A stretch of DNA of 64,000 nt from JBARKJ01 sp963698885 (lineage in GTDB: Bacteria; Nitrospirota; JACRHJ01), in the NCBI GenBank assembly GCA_963698885.1, contig CAVOSJ010000003.1:62001-126000 (forward strand), in the 5' to 3' direction. Made by a program: the position numbers and the translations under genes. Under the pieces are notes generated by a model that saw nothing but the letters and a program-made list of their open reading frames with translations, ran no database searches and was not told where the DNA came from. Positions within the stretch are counted from its first letter, which is position 1. The number at the start of each line of letters is the position of its first letter. Below, piece after piece: positions 53,623 through 62,824 of this stretch.

Positions 53623-54379
53623 TTACTTATCGAATATCGCGCAGCCTATCGCCCCGTTGAATAACGGGTCGGGGACGGTCACAAGGTCGCGGCCCGTCTT
53701 TGCCTTGATGAAATAAGCCACCGCCGTATTCCTGGCCACCCCTCCGGCAAAGACTACCGGCCCTTCCGGGTACCTGGCCAGCATCGGCAGGACGCGCTTC
53801 ACGACGGTCAGGTTTATTCCCGCGGCGATATGCTCCGGAAGCTTCCCTTCGGTCATCTTCTGGATTATCTCGCTCTCCCCGAATATGGCGCAGGTGGCCG
53901 AGAGGTGGACGGGATTTCCTGAGTAACGTGAAATTTCGCTAAGCGGCATGTCCAGGACGTTCGCCATGTTCTCTATGTAGCGTCCGGACGAGGCCGCGCA
54001 TTTGTCGTTCATCGTGAAGTCTTCCATCCGGCCGCCGGATACCTTGACCACCTTGGTGTCCTGTCCGCCGATATCCAAAAGGACAAAGCCCATAAGCCCG
54101 GTCTGGAATACCGCGCCCAGGGCGTGCGCCTTTACCTCGGAGATTACCTGTGCGCCCTTCACCTTTACGGCGTTTCTGCCATAGCCTGTTACCGTAAGCG
54201 GAACGCTCCTCAGGCAGGCCGAGCCTGGATAGCCCGACGGAAAGTTCGCCGTCCTCGGTCTTCCCGAATTCGCGGTAAAACGCGGCGGTGTCGAAGTTTT
54301 TTTTGAGGATGGCGACGCCATCTTCGACCAAGGCGATTTTTACCTGTCGCGACCCTAAATCCATCCCGCAGCGTTTCAT
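53623..54379 (-). CDS. BadF/BcrA-type ASKHA ATPase activator (frameshift)
   Basis: About 252 residues. ASKHA-fold motifs: CGMDLGSRQVKIALVEDG at the start, FVLLDIGGQDTKVVKVSGG, and the [4Fe-4S] ligating cysteines in KCAASSGRYIENMANVL and ATCAIFGESEI; VFAGGVARNTAVAYF near the end. It would use ATP to give low-potential electrons to a 2-hydroxyacyl-CoA dehydratase-like partner, encoded directly upstream with an ATGA overlap. The frame shift is near 54212. Confidence 0.82.
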
Positions 54380-55380
54380 TTTAGAAACCTGTCCCTTAAC
54401 ATTTCGATAAATCCTTCCAGCCTGATGCGCGTCCTCGCGTCCACCGGGCCAGGGCGGTCCCCTTCGATCGTCAGCACCGGGGTCTTCACTTCCCGCCTCA
54501 GTATCAGGTCTTCGATTGCCCGGAAGCAGAAGCTCTGGCAGTAATGTATGATGCCGTCCATGCGGCGAAGCTCTACCTGCTCTTTAATGTCCCGGATGCG
54601 CCCGAAAACGTCGTACGGGTACGTGTACCAAGCGTACTGCTCATATATATCGCCCGTTTCATACGGCATGGAGAACTGTCTCTGCACCTCGTTTAAAACT
54701 ACCCGCGCGCCCGCCTTTTCCGCAACTTCGTGGAGGTCGGAAAAAATCGGCGGCACGCCGATGTAACCAAGCCGCACGACATTTTCAGGCAGAGGCTCGC
54801 GGCGTCCGGCCTCGTCAAGAAATGTATCCAGCCGCGCCTCGAATTGGCCTGGGTCGCCGTCGAAATCGCTTGCGGACACTAACCAGACGTGGTTTTCCGC
54901 GCCGGTTACTTTACCGTCCATCCAGGTCATCTCGTCCAGGCGGCGGAGTTTCCGCCTTAACGGAATCAGCTCACGAAAAATTTTCAGCGTCCGCTCCTCG
55001 CTTGCGCCCAAAGCGTCCATGAGCTTATGTATCTGGAGGCGCAAAAGGTCCGCGTCCCTGTCATACGGATAGGCGAACGGGATGATGTGCAGTCCGTCCG
55101 CCTGCCAGAGTTCCATCAGGGCATGGGTATTGGAGCAGTCGCCCTGCGTGACGGCGACGATTTGCTCTATGCCCATCTCCTTCGCCGAGAGGTACAGCCC
55201 CTTTATCCAGCCGCAGGTCGTCCTCGGGAAGCCGATAGCCTCCGCGCGGTCAACGGTATCGCCGGGGTCGTCTGAGGTTATGAAGACGTTATTTAAATCG
55301 ACCGGTATAAGCCCAGCGGCGAGGATTACTTCCACGGGGACGGTAGTGGTGAAACCTGCTCTTTCCATCCCCGGAATCAT
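54376..55380 (-). CDS. 2-hydroxyacyl-CoA dehydratase D-component family protein
   Basis: 334 residues from ATG 55380 (alternatives 55425 or 55368). Conserved pieces: VPVEVILAAGLIPVDLNNVF, FPRTTCGWIKGLYL, VTQGDCSNTHAL, and HYCQSFCFRAIEDLIL, which carry the cysteines for [4Fe-4S] or double-cubane clusters. With the ASKHA activator it forms a two-gene ATP-driven reductive unit, like the double-cubane cluster proteins and 2-hydroxyacyl-CoA dehydratases. The number of conserved cysteines fits either; the substrate is unknown. Divergent from alr. Confidence 0.78.
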   Translation of the reverse strand: MIPGMERAGFTTTVPVEVILAAGLIPVDLNNVFITSDDPGDTVDRAEAIGFPRTTCGWIKGLYLSAKEMGIEQIVAVTQGDCSNTHALMELWQADGLHIIPFAYPYDRDADLLRLQIHKLMDALGASEERTLKIFRELIPLRRKLRRLDEMTWMDGKVTGAENHVWLVSASDFDGDPGQFEARLDTFLDEAGRREPLPENVVRLGYIGVPPIFSDLHEVAEKAGARVVLNEVQRQFSMPYETGDIYEQYAWYTYPYDVFGRIRDIKEQVELRRMDGIIHYCQSFCFRAIEDLILRREVKTPVLTIEGDRPGPVDARTRIRLEGFIEMLRDRFLK

Positions 55381-55469
55381 ACGTGAAACCGCGTTTAAAG
55401 TCAATAAAATTGAGGGGATAATCAAAATAATGTTGCGAATGGGGGAGGGAAGGAGTAAAGTTACGTCTT

Positions 55470-56594
55470 ATGACTGGCCGTCCCACAACCGCACATATAG
55501 ACCTGTCCGCCCTGGCGCATAACCTGGGCGAAGTGCGACGGTGCTGCGCCGGGGGCGGCAAAGTCCTGGGCGTGGTGAAGGCGGACGCATACGGACACGG
55601 CGCGGCCCCGTGCGCGAGGCGGCTCGTCGCCGAGGGCGTGGACATGCTTGGCGTGGCCCTTGTAGAGGAGGGGATTGAGCTTCGAGCCGCCGGGATAAAT
55701 TCGGAAATACTCGTCCTGGGCGGAGTGTTCGAGCACCAGGCGGACGACCTCGTAGAATATAACCTCACCCCTGCGGTTTATACCACAATTCAGGCTGAAG
55801 CGTTCTCCGAAGCGGCCACCCGCGCGGGCAAGACCCTGCCCGTGCACGTGAAAATCGATACGGGGATGAGCCGCGTCGGGGTCATGCCGGAGGACTCGGT
55901 GGATTTCGTCCTGCTCATATCCAAGATGCCGGGGCTGAAGGTTGATGGGTCTTATGACGCACCTCTCGGACGTGAGTGAGCCGGATAAATCCTTCGCCGA
56001 GATGCAGGTGGCGCGGTTCAAGATGGTTGTGGAGCGCCTCCGGGCAGAGGGGGTAAAGATACCTCTCGCGCACGCGTCCGGGAGCGCCGCCGTGATAGAT
56101 TTCGCCGCCGCGCATTTCAACATGGTGCGCCCCGGCATAATGCTCTACGGCTGTTATCCGTCCGAGGAGATGCGCGAGCAAAGTGAGCCTTCAGCCCCGT
56201 GATGAGCCTGAAGACGAAAATCATGCACATAAAAAAAGTCGGGCCGGATACGCCGATAAGCTACGGCCGGACGTTCTACACAAAAAAGGAAAGCTTGATC
56301 GCCACTCTCCCCATCGGGTACGCGGACGGGCTTAACCGCAAATTAAGCAACCGTGGGAGCGTGCTCATCGGCGGGAAACGCTGTCCCATCGTCGGCACCG
56401 TCTGCATGGACATGATAATGGTGGACGTGAGCGAAGTCCCCAACGCGAAGGTCTATGACGAGGCGGTAATCATCGGCCAACAGGGCAACGAACAAATCAC
56501 CGCCGAAGAAGTCGCCGGGCTTCTCGATACGATTTCGTATGAGGTGCTTTGCAATGTGAGCAAGCGGGTAGGGAGAGAATATGAAAATTTTTGA
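55470..56594 (+). CDS. alr: Alanine racemase (two frameshifts)
   Basis: About 374 residues. The PLP lysine is in VVKADAYGHGAAPC, with KIDTGMSRVGVMPEDS, MVRPGIMLYG and the catalytic-tyrosine region GRTFYTKKESLIATLPIGYADGLNRKLSN. D-alanine for peptidoglycan. The frame shifts near 55949 (extra T, GLMTHLSDVSEPD) and near 56188 (LQPVMSLKTKI). The gene end overlaps the start of the AT-rich membrane gene. Confidence 0.92.
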
Positions 56595-57127
56595 TAAATT
56601 AATAGATTACCAATTTGAGACTGATAAAAATGGAAGGCGAATTTTTTATCCCAATGGTTTTTTATCTAAGCGATATTTTATTCCTGAAGAAAAATATGAA
56701 AATGAAATCAGGAGGTTAATAGGACTATTTTTATGCTGCAATGTTTATAACTTGTATAATATTTATTGCCTCCATTATCTTATTTAAATTTAATAAGCAT
56801 TTTATATTTCATATTTACTTAATAGTCTCTGGAATTATTGGCATTTCTTTTATTGTTAAATATAGAAAATATATTAAAGCACTTTCACTTGCCCCTAATA
56901 TTACATTAAAAGAAAAGTTTATAAAAATCGCAAAGCGAAATTCCTTTTCCCTTTTGACTATATTAATTATAGTTTTTTTAATTCAAGTTGTTTTATCTTC
57001 TGTTTCTTTATTTTCTGGTGAACATATTATTTTAAATATTATTTGGTTTTTCATTTTTTTTATTCTCTTTATTTTATTTAGTTACACAATCATTTTAAAA
57101 ATAATTTTGAGGAAACGCAATGCCTAA
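56581..57127 (+). CDS. AT-rich membrane protein between alr and radA (frameshift)
   Basis: About 180 residues after joining two frames near 56735 in a T-rich stretch. An N-terminal soluble part (YQFETDKNGRRIFYPNGFLS KRYFIPEEKYENEI) is followed by about four hydrophobic helices (FITCIIFIASIILF, LLTILIIVFLIQVVLSSVSL). No family recognised with certainty. Very AT-rich, unlike its neighbours, and thus likely foreign, yet it overlaps alr by 14 nt and radA by 8 nt. Function unknown. Confidence 0.55.
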
Positions 57128-58488
57128 AGAAAAAACATTTTTCGCGTGTCAGGCCTGCGGCTCGATGTCCCCGAAATGGATGGGGAAGTGCCCGGAGTGC
57201 GGCGGATGGAACACGATGGTCGAGGAGCGCGAAGCCCCGCCACAGCGCGGGATAGCGGCGCAGTATATCGACACCGCGAAGGGCCGCCCCACGCCAATCG
57301 GAGAGATAAAAAGCGAGGGCGAGCACCGGGATTCCGTCGGCATCGGAGAGCTTGACAGAGTTCTTGGCGGCGGCATCGTGAAAGGCTCCGTCGTGCTGGT
57401 CGGAGGCGACCCGGGCATCGGGAAATCTACCCTGATGCTACAGGCGATGGACGAGCTGGCGAGGCGCGGGAAGCGCGTGCTGTACTGCTCCGGCGAGGAG
57501 TCCCCGCGTCAGATAAAGCTCCGGGGCGAGAGGCTCGGTTGCAGCTCGGACGGGCTGTTCGTCCTTGCGGAGAACAACCTTGAGGACATTTTGCGCCACG
57601 CGGCGGACGTGAAGCCGGACGCATTCGTCGTGGACTCCGTCCAGACGCTTTATACCGCAAGCATCTCGTCCGCGCCGGGCAGCATATCCCAGGTGCGCGA
57701 GGGGGCGGGGCAACTGGTCGCGTTCGCAAAAAAGACGGGGACGCCGGTCTTCATCGTGGGGCACGTGACAAAGGACGGCTCCATCGCCGGGCCGCGCGTG
57801 CTGGAGCATATGGTGGACACGGTGCTGTACTTCGAAGGCGACCGGGGGCATGCGTTCAGGATTTTACAGGGCGGTTAAAAACCGCTTCGGCTCGACCAAT
57901 GAAATAGGCGTGTTCGAGATGAAGGGCGCGGGCCTGAAAGAGGTGAAGAACCCCTCGGAGATTTTCCTGGCGGAGCGAAGGAGCGACGTGACCGGCTCTG
58001 TCGTGGTGTCCACGGTGGAGGGGACGCGGCCAATCATGGCGGAGCTTCAGGCGCTGGTTACGCCTACCACTTTCGGCAACCCCCGCCGCACGGCAATCGG
58101 CGTGGACTTCGGGCGCTTTACGCTTCTGCTTGCGGTGCTGGAAAAGCGCGTCGGCCTGCACCTGATGGGGCAGGACGTGTACGTGAACGTGGTCGGCGGC
58201 CTGAAGGTGGACGAGCCGTCCGTGGACCTGGGGCTGATGGCGGCTGTGGCATCGGCTTTCAAGGACGTGCCGGTATCCGCGCGGACCGTGGTGATGGGCG
58301 AGGTGGGCCTGGGCGGAGAAGTGCGGGCCATAGGCCAGGCGGAGATGCGCGCGTACGAGGCGGCGAAGCTTGGGTTCGAGCGGTGCGTCCTGCCCGCGGC
58401 GAACCTCTCGAAGATGCACAAGGTGAAGGGGATCGAGCTTATAGGCGTCGAGCAGGCCGACGAGGCCCTGGAGGCGGTGCTGCAATGA
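57120..58488 (+). CDS. radA: DNA repair protein RadA (frameshift)
   Basis: About 455 residues. Zinc finger FACQACGSMSPKWMGKCPECG, Walker A GGDPGIGKSTLML, KNRFGSTNEIGVF (RadA motif) and a C-terminal Lon-like domain (DVYVNVVGGLKVDEPSVDLG). It works in branch migration during recombination. The frame breaks near 57868 between FRIL and RAVKNRFG, where one extra C seems present. ATG 57120 overlaps the end of the AT-rich gene. Confidence 0.94.
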
Positions 58489-58814
58489 AATATTTAATTG
58501 CGTTTATGTGTGTTGCCCTTTTTGCCACTGCCGCTTTCGCGGACAAGGCGCCCGAAGAGCTGAAACTTTCAGGCACGGTGCGGCAGGTGATGGCCATCGG
58601 CGGAGAGACGACGGGCTGGGAGCTGGTCCTGGATTTCGAAACGGCGGTGGGCGGAAAGATATTCAAGCAGATAGAGCTGGACCCCGGCGACACGGACATG
58701 CGGCAGTATAAAGGTGAGCGGGCCGTCGTAACCGGGACGCTGAAAGAGAAGACCGGCGTCGAGCGCGGGAAATATACGGTGCTTCAGGTCAAGTCGATCA
58801 AGAAAGTGGAATAG
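58485..58814 (+). CDS. Small exported protein, 109 residues
   Basis: Signal peptide (KYLIAFMCVALFATAAFA), then a short beta-rich domain (ELKLSGTVRQVMAIGGETTG, ERAVVTGTLKEKTGVERGKY) of OB-fold-like character. No family certain. ATG 58485 overlaps the radA stop (ATGA), so it is coupled to radA. It is convergent with emrB with only 1 nt between the stops; I see no terminator in between. Confidence 0.7.
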   Translation: MKYLIAFMCVALFATAAFADKAPEELKLSGTVRQVMAIGGETTGWELVLDFETAVGGKIFKQIELDPGDTDMRQYKGERAVVTGTLKEKTGVERGKYTVLQVKSIKKVE

Positions 58815-58815
58815 C

Positions 58816-60363
58816 TTAATGAATTCCCGCCGGGCCTTGTCCCTTCGCGCGTTTCAGCAAAAGCAGGAACGGGATTACTGAAACGAACGCGATGCATAAT
58901 ATAAAAAATACGCGGTTATACGCCAGCATCCCCGCCTGCCTCTGGATTTCCCCGTAAAGCAGGGCCAGCGACTTGGTTCCCGCGGCCGTCGGCTCTACGC
59001 CCTTCGCTATAAGTCCCGCCTTCATCTGATTGAAATGCTGCTGGAATACAGGGTTGTACGGGTTCACGTGAGTTACCAGCACGTTCTGGTAGAACTGCGA
59101 ATACCTCTGCAGGATCGTCGCCGAAATGCCTATGCCGATGCCGCCGCCCATGTTCCGGAGCAGGTTAAAAAACCCCGTAGCGTTCCCCATCTCCTCTTTC
59201 GGGATGGACGCGAAGGTGAGGGTGGTAAGCGGCACGAATATCATGGCGAGCCCCATGCCGAGCACGACGCGCGGCCATACGAAGGTCCAGTAAGACGCGT
59301 CAAGGGTAAACCGGCTCATCTGGTAAAGCGCGGTCGAACCGATAATAAGGCCGGCAAAAACTATCTTCCTACCGTCATATTTCTTCAGCGCCACGCCCAC
59401 TATGGGCATCATGAGAAGGGTCGCGATACCTCCAGGAGCCAGCACCATACCGGCCAGCGTCGCGTCATAGCCCATCAGCGTCTGCAGCAGAAGCGCGATG
59501 AGCGTGATGGTGCTGTACAGGCAGAAACCGAACATGAACATCAGGAAGTTTCCGGCCGCGAAGGACCTGTCCTTGAAAAGCCTCAGATGGACTATCGGGT
59601 GCTCGTGGTGAAGCTCGTAATATATGAGGCAGACAAGCGAAATAATAGCCGCGGCCGCAAAAATGACGATGAAAGGCGAGCTGAACCAGTCCTCCCGCTC
59701 GCCCTTGTCCAGCACTACCTGGAGCGCACCCATGCCCACCACTAAAAGACCCAGGCCGATGTAGTCTATGCTCATGACTTTTTTCTTTATGTACGGCGGG
59801 TCGAACACGAAGTACTTCGCCATGATCACGGCTACGAAGCCTGTCGGGATATTGATGTAGAATATCCAGCGCCAGCTTATGTTGTCCGTTATCCAGCCTC
59901 CGAGCGCCGGGCCGATAATGGGGCCGAACATGGCGCCTACGCCGAATATGGCCATGGCTAATCCCCGCTCCGATGTCGGGAACGTCTCCAGCATTATCGC
60001 CTGGCTCATCGGCTGAAGCGCCCCGCCCGCCGCGCCCTGGAGCACGCGGAAGAATATCAGCATGCCGAGGTTCGGGGCCGCGCCGCAAAGAAAAGACGCG
60101 ATGGTGAAAAGCGTGATGCAGGAGATGAGGAACCGTTTCCTCCCGAAGACACTGCCCAGCCAGCCGGTCATCGGGAGCACCACCGCGTTGCTGACCAGGT
60201 AGCTGGTCAGGACCCACGTTATCTCGTCCGCCCCGGCGCTGAAGCTTCCCTGCATATGCGGCAGGGCCACGTTCGCGACGGAGGTGTCGATGATCTCCAT
60301 CAGCGTGGGGAGCATCACCGCGAGGGTGACAAGCCACTTATTTACTTTTTTATACTCAGCCAT
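58816..60363 (-). CDS. emrB: DHA2-family multidrug transporter (EmrB-like)
   Basis: 515 residues, about 14 membrane helices: MLPTLMEIIDTSVANVALPH at the start, LGSVFGRKRFLISCI (loop motif), LQGAAGGALQPMSQAIMLE, and ATGFFNLLRNMGGGIGIGI. The DHA2 drug:H+ antiporters of the EmrB/QacA group export hydrophobic toxins. It forms an operon with the EmrA adaptor and MarR regulator, 15 nt downstream of emrA. Confidence 0.92.
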   Translation of the reverse strand: MAEYKKVNKWLVTLAVMLPTLMEIIDTSVANVALPHMQGSFSAGADEITWVLTSYLVSNAVVLPMTGWLGSVFGRKRFLISCITLFTIASFLCGAAPNLGMLIFFRVLQGAAGGALQPMSQAIMLETFPTSERGLAMAIFGVGAMFGPIIGPALGGWITDNISWRWIFYINIPTGFVAVIMAKYFVFDPPYIKKKVMSIDYIGLGLLVVGMGALQVVLDKGEREDWFSSPFIVIFAAAAIISLVCLIYYELHHEHPIVHLRLFKDRSFAAGNFLMFMFGFCLYSTITLIALLLQTLMGYDATLAGMVLAPGGIATLLMMPIVGVALKKYDGRKIVFAGLIIGSTALYQMSRFTLDASYWTFVWPRVVLGMGLAMIFVPLTTLTFASIPKEEMGNATGFFNLLRNMGGGIGIGISATILQRYSQFYQNVLVTHVNPYNPVFQQHFNQMKAGLIAKGVEPTAAGTKSLALLYGEIQRQAGMLAYNRVFFILCIAFVSVIPFLLLLKRAKGQGPAGIH

Positions 60364-60378
60364 TAATTTAAGTCCCGG

Positions 60379-61464
60379 CTAAATACCAACCGCGTCCCGC
60401 AGGACTTGCATAATGGATTTGCCGGTGTTTATCGTAGGCACGACGCTCATACCGACCCGGAGAAGATGGTTCGGGTCGCTCGCCTGGTCTATAAGGATTT
60501 TTACCGGTATCCTCTGGACGATCTTCACGTAATTGCCCGTCGCGTTCTCCGGCGGCAGGAGTGAAAAAGCCGCCCCGGTGCCGGCCATTATGCTGTCAAC
60601 TTTGCCCCGAAACTTCATATTAGGATAGGTATCGACGGTAAAGTCCACCGGCTGGCCCGGACGGACGTAGGTGAGCTGGCTCTCCTTGTAGTTTGCGGTC
60701 ACCCAGGTATTATTCAGTTCCACGACGGCCAGAAGCGCCTGTCCCGGCTGTACGTTGTTGCCCGGTTCGACCGATTTTTTAGTAATATAGCCGTCCGCGG
60801 GAGAGACAATCGAGGTGTAGTCCAGGTTCAGTTTCGCCTGCGCAAGCTGGGCCTCCTTCTGCGCTATCTTTGCCTTGTCGCCGCCCGGGACAAGAAAACC
60901 GGCGGTAGCGGCGGCTTTCTTGAGGGCGTCCTCGGCGTTTTTCAGCGTTGCCGCGGCGACTTTTTTAGCCGTCGCCAGCGTGTCCAGGTCCTGCTTCGCG
61001 ATTATCCCTTTCTTAAACAGGATTTCTCCGCGCGCATCATTCTTCCGGGCCAGGTCTAACTGGGACTTCGCCTGGTTTACCGCGGCCTCGGCGGAGCCGA
61101 CGCTTGCCACGTCCCCGTGAGTTTCGTTTTTCGCAAGGTCCAAAGACGCGCTAGCATCATTGACCGCCGTAATATAATCGGACCGGTCCAGCAAAACAAG
61201 CAGGTCCCCCTTCTTCACCATCCGGTTGTCGTCCACGTTTACCTGCTTAACATATCCCGATACCCGTGCCGAGACCTGGTAAACATGCGCGTCGATGAAT
61301 GCGTCGTCGGTGTTCACATGGATTTTGGAAAGGGCATATACCCTGATGCCGATGAAACCGCCTACGACAATCAGCACCAGCAGTATCACGGCCGCGCGCT
61401 TTTTCTTATTACCGCTGCCCGATTTTTTCGCCGGGACTTCGCTTTTGGCTTCCTCCGACATCAT
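60379..61464 (-). CDS. emrA: EmrA-type membrane fusion protein
   Basis: 361 residues. One N-terminal membrane helix (KKRAAVILLVLIVVGGFIGI), then the HlyD/EmrA barrel and hairpin: DAHVYQVSARVSGYVKQVNV, a long coiled-coil with KSQLDLARKNDARGEILFKKG and LNLDYTSIVSPADGYITKKSV. It connects EmrB to an outer membrane channel. No TolC homologue is in this operon. Confidence 0.92.
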   Translation of the reverse strand: MMSEEAKSEVPAKKSGSGNKKKRAAVILLVLIVVGGFIGIRVYALSKIHVNTDDAFIDAHVYQVSARVSGYVKQVNVDDNRMVKKGDLLVLLDRSDYITAVNDASASLDLAKNETHGDVASVGSAEAAVNQAKSQLDLARKNDARGEILFKKGIIAKQDLDTLATAKKVAAATLKNAEDALKKAAATAGFLVPGGDKAKIAQKEAQLAQAKLNLDYTSIVSPADGYITKKSVEPGNNVQPGQALLAVVELNNTWVTANYKESQLTYVRPGQPVDFTVDTYPNMKFRGKVDSIMAGTGAAFSLLPPENATGNYVKIVQRIPVKILIDQASDPNHLLRVGMSVVPTINTGKSIMQVLRDAVGI

Positions 61465-61473
61465 TACCCTCCG

Positions 61474-61911
61474 TCAATACCTGATCTTTGTAAGTATTTT
61501 TTTAAGTTCCCGGACCTCGCGCTCACCGAGTTTTGAGGTGAGGCGCCCGGTTACCTCGGTAGCGATAGGACATAACTCGTCTTCGAGCGCCCTGCCCTTT
61601 TCAGTGAGGCAGATGCGCCAGGCGCGCCGGTCCGAAGCGTGTTTTTCGCGTTTTACCAGCCCCTCGTCTTCCATGCGGTCCACCAGGCCCACCATGGTCG
61701 CCCGGTCTATCTGGCTCTTTTCCGACAGCTCTGTCTGGGACAGGCCGTCCTGTTTCCACAAGAACGCCAGGAGCGAAAACTGCGGCGGGGTAATGCCGTA
61801 GCGAGTCAGCCTGTCGCGGAACATGGCAAACCCGCGCTGGTATGCCTTCGCCAGGAGAAAACCGATATTCTGCTCGATATCGTATTTGGGGTAATCGGCG
61901 TCCGAGGTCAT
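61474..61911 (-). CDS. MarR-family repressor
   Basis: 145 residues with the MarR winged helix: ITPPQFSLLAFLWKQDGLSQ, TELSEKSQIDRATMVGLVDR (recognition helix), MEDEGLVKREKHASDRRAWR (wing). It is first in the emrAB operon and probably represses it via the palindrome at 61943-61954, which overlaps its promoter. The start is ATG 61911; the AAGGA is unusually close, so an alternative start is possible. Confidence 0.9.
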   Translation of the reverse strand: MTSDADYPKYDIEQNIGFLLAKAYQRGFAMFRDRLTRYGITPPQFSLLAFLWKQDGLSQTELSEKSQIDRATMVGLVDRMEDEGLVKREKHASDRRAWRICLTEKGRALEDELCPIATEVTGRLTSKLGEREVRELKKILTKIRY

Positions 61912-61940
61912 TTCCTTCGGTCATTTAGTTGCATGCGAAT

Positions 61941-61959
61941 AGTTCGTATACGAATTATA
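61941..61959. promoter_or_regulatory. MarR operator over the emr promoter
   Basis: TTCGTATACGAA (61943-61954) is a perfect 12-bp palindrome with partial symmetry beyond it (AATAG/AATTAT). On the minus strand TATAAT (61959-61954) overlaps it, so the palindrome sits on the -10 box of the marR-emrAB promoter. Confidence 0.65.
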
Positions 61960-62217
61960 TAAAAAATAAAAGGCCGGAGCAAGTAAAATCTCATAACTCC
62001 CCCATTCCCCTCCGGGGCACCCATTCTTATGGGTCGCATTAAGAGGGTCGCTTAGGCGCGATGCACTTGCTAATCTTCCGCGCCTCACGTTAAAGTTTCT
62101 TGACGACGGTGAATTTAAAATCCGGGTGTCAACATCCATCCAATAAGCTGCGCACGACATCCTTGAAATGATGCATCCGCCCACCTTCTTTTTTGACGGG
62201 CACTGTTTTTTTTACAA
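61960..62217. other. Intergenic stretch without a supported gene
   Basis: I see no coding region with a Shine-Dalgarno here. There is a short hairpin CCCCTCCGGGG followed by CCAT-N4-ATGG and, near 62195, a T-rich segment TTTTTTGACGGGC with ACTGTTTTTTTT, which could terminate transcription from the plus side. Upstream control elements for marR lie at its left edge. Confidence 0.4.
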
Positions 62218-62580
62218 TTACAGCAATGAATCAATTTGTTCAACTTTCATAACCGTCACAAATTGTAACTCCCCAAGCTGCTTGGGAAACACTTCTCTCA
62301 GTTTTTCAGAAATTGTTCCCTGACGCTCGATATGGGCGGTGCCGCTCAAACGGAATCCGCTGTTCTTTTTTTCCGATACGAGTGCAATCTGAATCTTGCC
62401 ATTACTGGCAATATTCTTGCTCGTAGTACCTTGTCTCCAGCCGAAAAAGGCCAGCGTTTCATCATCAATAAAAAACCCTTTGCCGACAACGATGATATGC
62501 GGCCCGTCGCCTCCTTGTGTAACCAGTGGCACAAAAAGCATCTTCTCAAGCATTTCCCTGATTTCGCTATTCATTTTCAT
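62218..62580 (-). CDS. FMN-binding split-barrel (pyridoxamine 5'-phosphate oxidase-like) protein
   Basis: 120 residues from ATG 62580, which has AAGGAGG at good spacing; a longer frame starting at 62694 lacks support. Sequence: MKMNSEIREMLEKMLFVPLV, FFIDDETLAFFGWRQGTTSKN, NGKIQIALVSEKKNSGFRLS. This is typical of small flavin or heme-binding split-barrel proteins with reductase or binding roles. No partner is coded next to it except the FNR-like regulator upstream. Confidence 0.75.
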   Translation of the reverse strand: MKMNSEIREMLEKMLFVPLVTQGGDGPHIIVVGKGFFIDDETLAFFGWRQGTTSKNIASNGKIQIALVSEKKNSGFRLSGTAHIERQGTISEKLREVFPKQLGELQFVTVMKVEQIDSLL

Positions 62581-62824
62581 ATCGTTCCTCCTTGAGACTG
62601 GAATGTGTTGTTGACCATGACTTTGCCCTTTCAAGGATATCATTCCTTCAATTTCATCAACTTTAACTGATCCGGCAGGAACTGTCGGTAGCACAGGCTA
62701 CAAGACTGTTTCGGATATTCTGGTCTGCTTAAGCGGATACTCGACAGGTAAGAAGGCTTGCAGCGGTTGCTATTTGCAAAACAGGAAATCTATGGCGCGA
62801 ATAGTTGACGATTTTTTTCTATTC

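Noticed and set aside
61921..62184. Open frame of 87 codons on the minus strand upstream of marR
   Set aside because: Starts at GTG without a convincing Shine-Dalgarno, its composition is unlike a protein, and it overlaps the marR operator and promoter region.
62656..62680. FNR site in front of the split-barrel gene
   Set aside because: ATCAA and TGAT words are present but do not form TTGAT-N4-ATCAA.
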